7,659 nucleotides of DNA from Gemmatimonadota bacterium. Lineage in GTDB: Bacteria; Gemmatimonadota; Gemmatimonadetes; Gemmatimonadales; GWC2-71-9. Shown piece after piece: positions 5,921 through 7,659 of the stretch; positions within the stretch are counted from its first letter, which is position 1, and the number at the start of each line of letters is the position of its first letter. The translations under genes were made by a program, and so were the position numbers. The notes below the pieces were generated by a model. That model saw only the letters and a list, made by a program, of their open reading frames with translations. It was not told the DNA's origin and made no database searches. The stretch lies in contig JANYCP010000148.1 of assembly GCA_025360265.1 (NCBI GenBank), positions 1 to 7,659 on the forward strand. The letters run 5' to 3'.

Positions 5921-7033
5921 TCAGTCCAGCAATCGCAGCGGCATCACCAGCGTCAAATACGCGGCCGGATCATCCCAGCCCACCGGCTCGACGGTCGCCG
6001 CACGCTCTGGCGCCTTGAACGTCATGCGCACTTCGTCGGTCGGCATGTACTTCAAAACCTCGAGCAGGTAATTCGCGTTGAAGCCGATATCCAGTGGTTC
6101 GCCTTCGTACGAGACCGTGATCTCCTCCTGAGCCTCGCCGAGGTCTGGCGTGGTCACTGAGAGGCGGCACGAGCCATCGCCAAACGACATGCGGATGCGG
6201 TGCGTCTGGTCGCTGGCCACGATCGCCATGCGCCGCAGCGCCGACATGAGCGACGCCTTCTCAACCGTGGCGACTTTGTCGTTCTCGCGCGGAATGACCT
6301 GCTCGTAGTTCGGGTACGGTCCTTCGATCAGGCGGGTGAACACCTGAGTCGTGGCCGAACGAAAGCCGAGGTGATTGTCGGAGCGGCCGATCTCAATCTC
6401 ATCATCCGGCCCGAAGAGCTTGCGAAACTGTTCCAGCGCCTTGGGCGGAACGATCAGCTCAGCCTGCTGCGCCAGAGTGCTCTGCATCGGAATTTCCATC
6501 TTGGCGAGCCGGTGCCCGTTGGTGGCCACCATGCGCATCCGATCCGGCAGGAGCTGCCAGAGCACGCCATTCAGGACCGGACGACTCTCTTCGGTGCTGG
6601 CGGCGAAGGCAACGTGCGCTATGAGCTTCTGCAGTTCGCGCGCGGTGGTCTTGGACGAACCGTCGAAGGTGACCTGCGGAAAACTCGGAAATTCTTCGCG
6701 GGGCAAGCCGAGGAGCTTGAACTTCGAGCGACCGCATTCGATGGTGACCCGCTGTTCTCCCTGCGTCGTGATCCGGATTCCAGCGCTCGGCAACTCGCGC
6801 ACCAGCTCCACGAGCTTGCGGGCCGGCAGCGTGATGGCACCTTCCTGGTCAACGGCCGCCGCGACCGTCGTGCCAACGGCAATGTCGAGGTCCGTTCCCG
6901 AGAGCTTCAACCCGTCCTTGGTCGCCTCGAGGAGAATATTTGCGAGCACGGGCAGCGTCGTCTTGCTCGGAACGGCGGCCGCAACTGCGGTCAGGCCTTC
7001 CTGCAGCTGCTCTCGCGTGATGGTGAACTTCAT
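5921..7033 (-). CDS. dnaN: DNA polymerase III beta subunit (sliding clamp)
   Basis: The clamp that encircles DNA as a dimer and tethers the replicative polymerase and other partners. The 370 residues match the usual family length of about 366, with three repeated clamp domains. Recognisable landmarks: MKFTITREQLQEGL at the start, PVLANILLEA (28-37), GTDLDIAV (46-53), STEESRPVLNGVLWQ (146-160), TNGHRLA (171-177), EGPYPNYEQVIPR (237-249), GFNANYLLEVLKYM (317-330) and the C-terminal VMPLRLLD that lines the partner-binding pocket. The ATG at 7033 has GGGGA five bases upstream. The reading frame stays open to an ATG at 7162, but those residues do not look like clamp sequence and would cover the candidate origin. 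Directly downstream of dnaA on the same strand, the standard order around bacterial origins. Confidence 0.97.
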   Translation of the reverse strand: MKFTITREQLQEGLTAVAAAVPSKTTLPVLANILLEATKDGLKLSGTDLDIAVGTTVAAAVDQEGAITLPARKLVELVRELPSAGIRITTQGEQRVTIECGRSKFKLLGLPREEFPSFPQVTFDGSSKTTARELQKLIAHVAFAASTEESRPVLNGVLWQLLPDRMRMVATNGHRLAKMEIPMQSTLAQQAELIVPPKALEQFRKLFGPDDEIEIGRSDNHLGFRSATTQVFTRLIEGPYPNYEQVIPRENDKVATVEKASLMSALRRMAIVASDQTHRIRMSFGDGSCRLSVTTPDLGEAQEEITVSYEGEPLDIGFNANYLLEVLKYMPTDEVRMTFKAPERAATVEPVGWDDPAAYLTLVMPLRLLD

Positions 7034-7084
7034 GAGCGTCCCCGGGTTGCCATAAGTACCTGCAATTTCCAGTATTAAAGATCT

Positions 7085-7099
7085 TAGTAGTAGCAGTAG
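7085..7099 (+). promoter_or_regulatory. DnaA-trio-like array (TAG x3, CAG, TAG)
   Basis: Five consecutive trinucleotides read TAG TAG TAG CAG TAG on the plus strand, which is the 3'-GAT-5' form of the DnaA-trio that guides DnaA onto single-stranded DNA during origin opening. It is flanked by the AT-rich segment on its dnaN side and by AGGGATGGG on its dnaA side, the expected arrangement. One unit is imperfect. The array is seen directly; the function is inferred from position and order. Confidence 0.45.
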
Positions 7100-7137
7100 A
7101 GGGATGGGAAATGTTGATGGTCTCCCTAACCTCTGTT

Positions 7138-7155
7138 GGCGCAGCATGCTGCGCC
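7138..7155 (-). terminator. 18-bp perfect palindrome in the dnaA-dnaN gap
   Basis: GGCGCAGCATGCTGCGCC is a perfect palindrome that can fold as a 7-bp stem with a CATG loop, about 110 bases after the dnaA stop. It may end or stabilise the dnaA transcript, or be a protein-binding site within the origin. No T-tract follows it on either strand. Confidence 0.4.
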
Positions 7156-7203
7156 CCGACATCTCACGTGGAGTAACAGTTGAGCATGGGGACGATGTTC
7201 CGA

Positions 7204-7241
7204 TTTTCCCACGCTATCCGCACTCACCAACGTCTTCCACG
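7204..7241 (+). promoter_or_regulatory. cluster of degenerate DnaA-box-like sites
   Basis: Three plus-strand sites resemble the DnaA box TTATCCACA: TTTTCCCACG (7204-7213, with one extra C), CTATCCGCA (7214-7222, two mismatches) and TCTTCCACG (7233-7241, three mismatches). Their starts are 10 and 19 bases apart, about one and two helical turns. Individually they are weak; the phasing and location next to dnaA make them worth noting. Confidence 0.25.
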
Positions 7242-7263
7242 ATCACACAACACACACTGTGCA

Positions 7264-7659
7264 CTACGCTGTCAACAACTCCGCGCGGGCCAATTCAACG
7301 CGTTCACGGAACTGGCGATCCTGGCCCATCTGCGTCTGCACTTTCGCGACCGAGTGAATTACGGTGGAGTGATCGCGCCCGCCGAACGCCTGGCCGATTT
7401 CCACCAGTTGCACGTGCAATAGTTCGCGGGCGAGGAACATGGCGATCTGTCGCGGCACCGTCAGTGTCTTGATGCGCGCCTTCGACTTGAGTCCCTCAGC
7501 GGTGACGCCCCAGCGCCGCGCGACGACTTCCTGGACCTTCTCGATCGTCGGCAGGGCATCGCTCTTGGCCTCACCCTCGCTGCTCCGGCGAATCTTGTCG
7601 GCCAGCGCCTCACGGGCCAGCTCAATCGAAATTTCCCGGTGCCGCAGCGACGCGAAGAG
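7264..7659 (-). CDS. dnaA: chromosomal replication initiator DnaA, C-terminal part
   Basis: Initiator ATPase that binds DnaA boxes and opens the origin. Only the last 131 residues are visible; the gene runs off the right edge. The frame is open from the edge: it starts LFASLRHREISIELAREAL (end of the ATPase region and linker helix), then IEKVQEVVARRWGVTAEGLKS and the DNA-binding domain IV with KARIKTLTVPRQIAMFLARELL and the diagnostic GGRDHSTVIHSVAKV, which contacts the DnaA box. It ends in TAG at 7264, 230 bases before the dnaN start. The clear domain IV signature makes the identification firm although the ATP-binding motifs lie outside the window. Confidence 0.96.
   Translation of the reverse strand, partial: LFASLRHREISIELAREALADKIRRSSEGEAKSDALPTIEKVQEVVARRWGVTAEGLKSKARIKTLTVPRQIAMFLARELLHVQLVEIGQAFGGRDHSTVIHSVAKVQTQMGQDRQFRERVELARAELLTA

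Larger units (their letters stand above)
7034..7263. other. oriC: candidate replication origin (oriC) between dnaA and dnaN
   Basis: This 230-bp gap has no gene. Read from dnaA towards dnaN it holds degenerate DnaA-box-like sites (7204-7241), an 18-bp palindrome (7138-7155), a G-rich segment (7099-7109 on the plus strand), TAG trinucleotides (7085-7099) and an AT-rich segment (7064-7086, 18 of 23 bases A or T). In Bacillus subtilis and many other bacteria the basal unwinding system has boxes, a GC-rich spacer, DnaA-trios and an AT-rich stretch in that order, in the dnaA-dnaN gap. No perfect TTATCCACA box is present, which is the main weakness of the call. Confidence 0.5.

Noticed and set aside
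6200..7078. Long plus-strand open frame (292 codons) opposite dnaN
   Set aside because: It is antisense to a certain gene, and its arginine-rich composition reflects codon bias of dnaN read backwards. There is no ribosome site or recognisable motif.
5921..7162. Extended dnaN start at 7162
   Set aside because: The added 43 residues do not resemble clamp sequence and would cover the trio and AT-rich elements. The ATG at 7033 gives the exact family length and N-terminus.

Overview
The window is GC-rich chromosomal DNA from the neighbourhood of a bacterial replication origin. It carries the C-terminal part of dnaA, the complete dnaN, and a complete bacterial type A RNase P RNA gene. The signal peptides, a lipobox protein and a monofunctional peptidoglycan glycosyltransferase point to a cell with a peptidoglycan wall and an active secretion system. 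The overall style (Gly/Ala-rich secreted M28 peptidase, high GC, Gemmatimonas-like protein composition) makes me lean to Gemmatimonadota. That is an inference from composition, not a database match.

Layout from left to right. Positions 1-123 hold no gene I can assign, only a low-complexity GCCCCAC repeat. A minus-strand AraC-type regulator with a degenerate receiver-like N-terminus fills 124-960. Its upstream region contains a second, nearly identical copy of the repeat, here folded into a perfect 17-bp inverted repeat directly in front of rnpB. Then, on the plus strand: rnpB (about 1145-1511), a strong hairpin, a small exported protein (1555-2325), a lipoprotein that looks like its diverged tandem paralogue (2366-3088), and an mtgA-like GT51 glycosyltransferase (3129-3911). 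Converging on these from the right on the minus strand are an incomplete dnaA (7264-7659), dnaN (5921-7033) and a secreted M28 metallopeptidase (3924-5849). mtgA and the peptidase end only 12 bases apart.

The most interesting stretch is the 230-bp dnaA-dnaN gap (7034-7263). Read from dnaA towards dnaN it has weak DnaA-box-like sites, a G-rich segment, a run of TAG trinucleotides matching the DnaA-trio motif, and then an AT-rich segment. That is the order of a bacterial basal unwinding system, so I call it a candidate oriC. A second notable signal is an extended purine/pyrimidine inverted repeat (3103-3187) that would bury the Shine-Dalgarno sequence of mtgA in a hairpin. Three perfect hairpins without T-tracts follow the 3' ends of rnpB, dnaN and dnaA. 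No CRISPR array, tRNA, insertion sequence or phage gene is visible, and no clearly novel multi-gene system.
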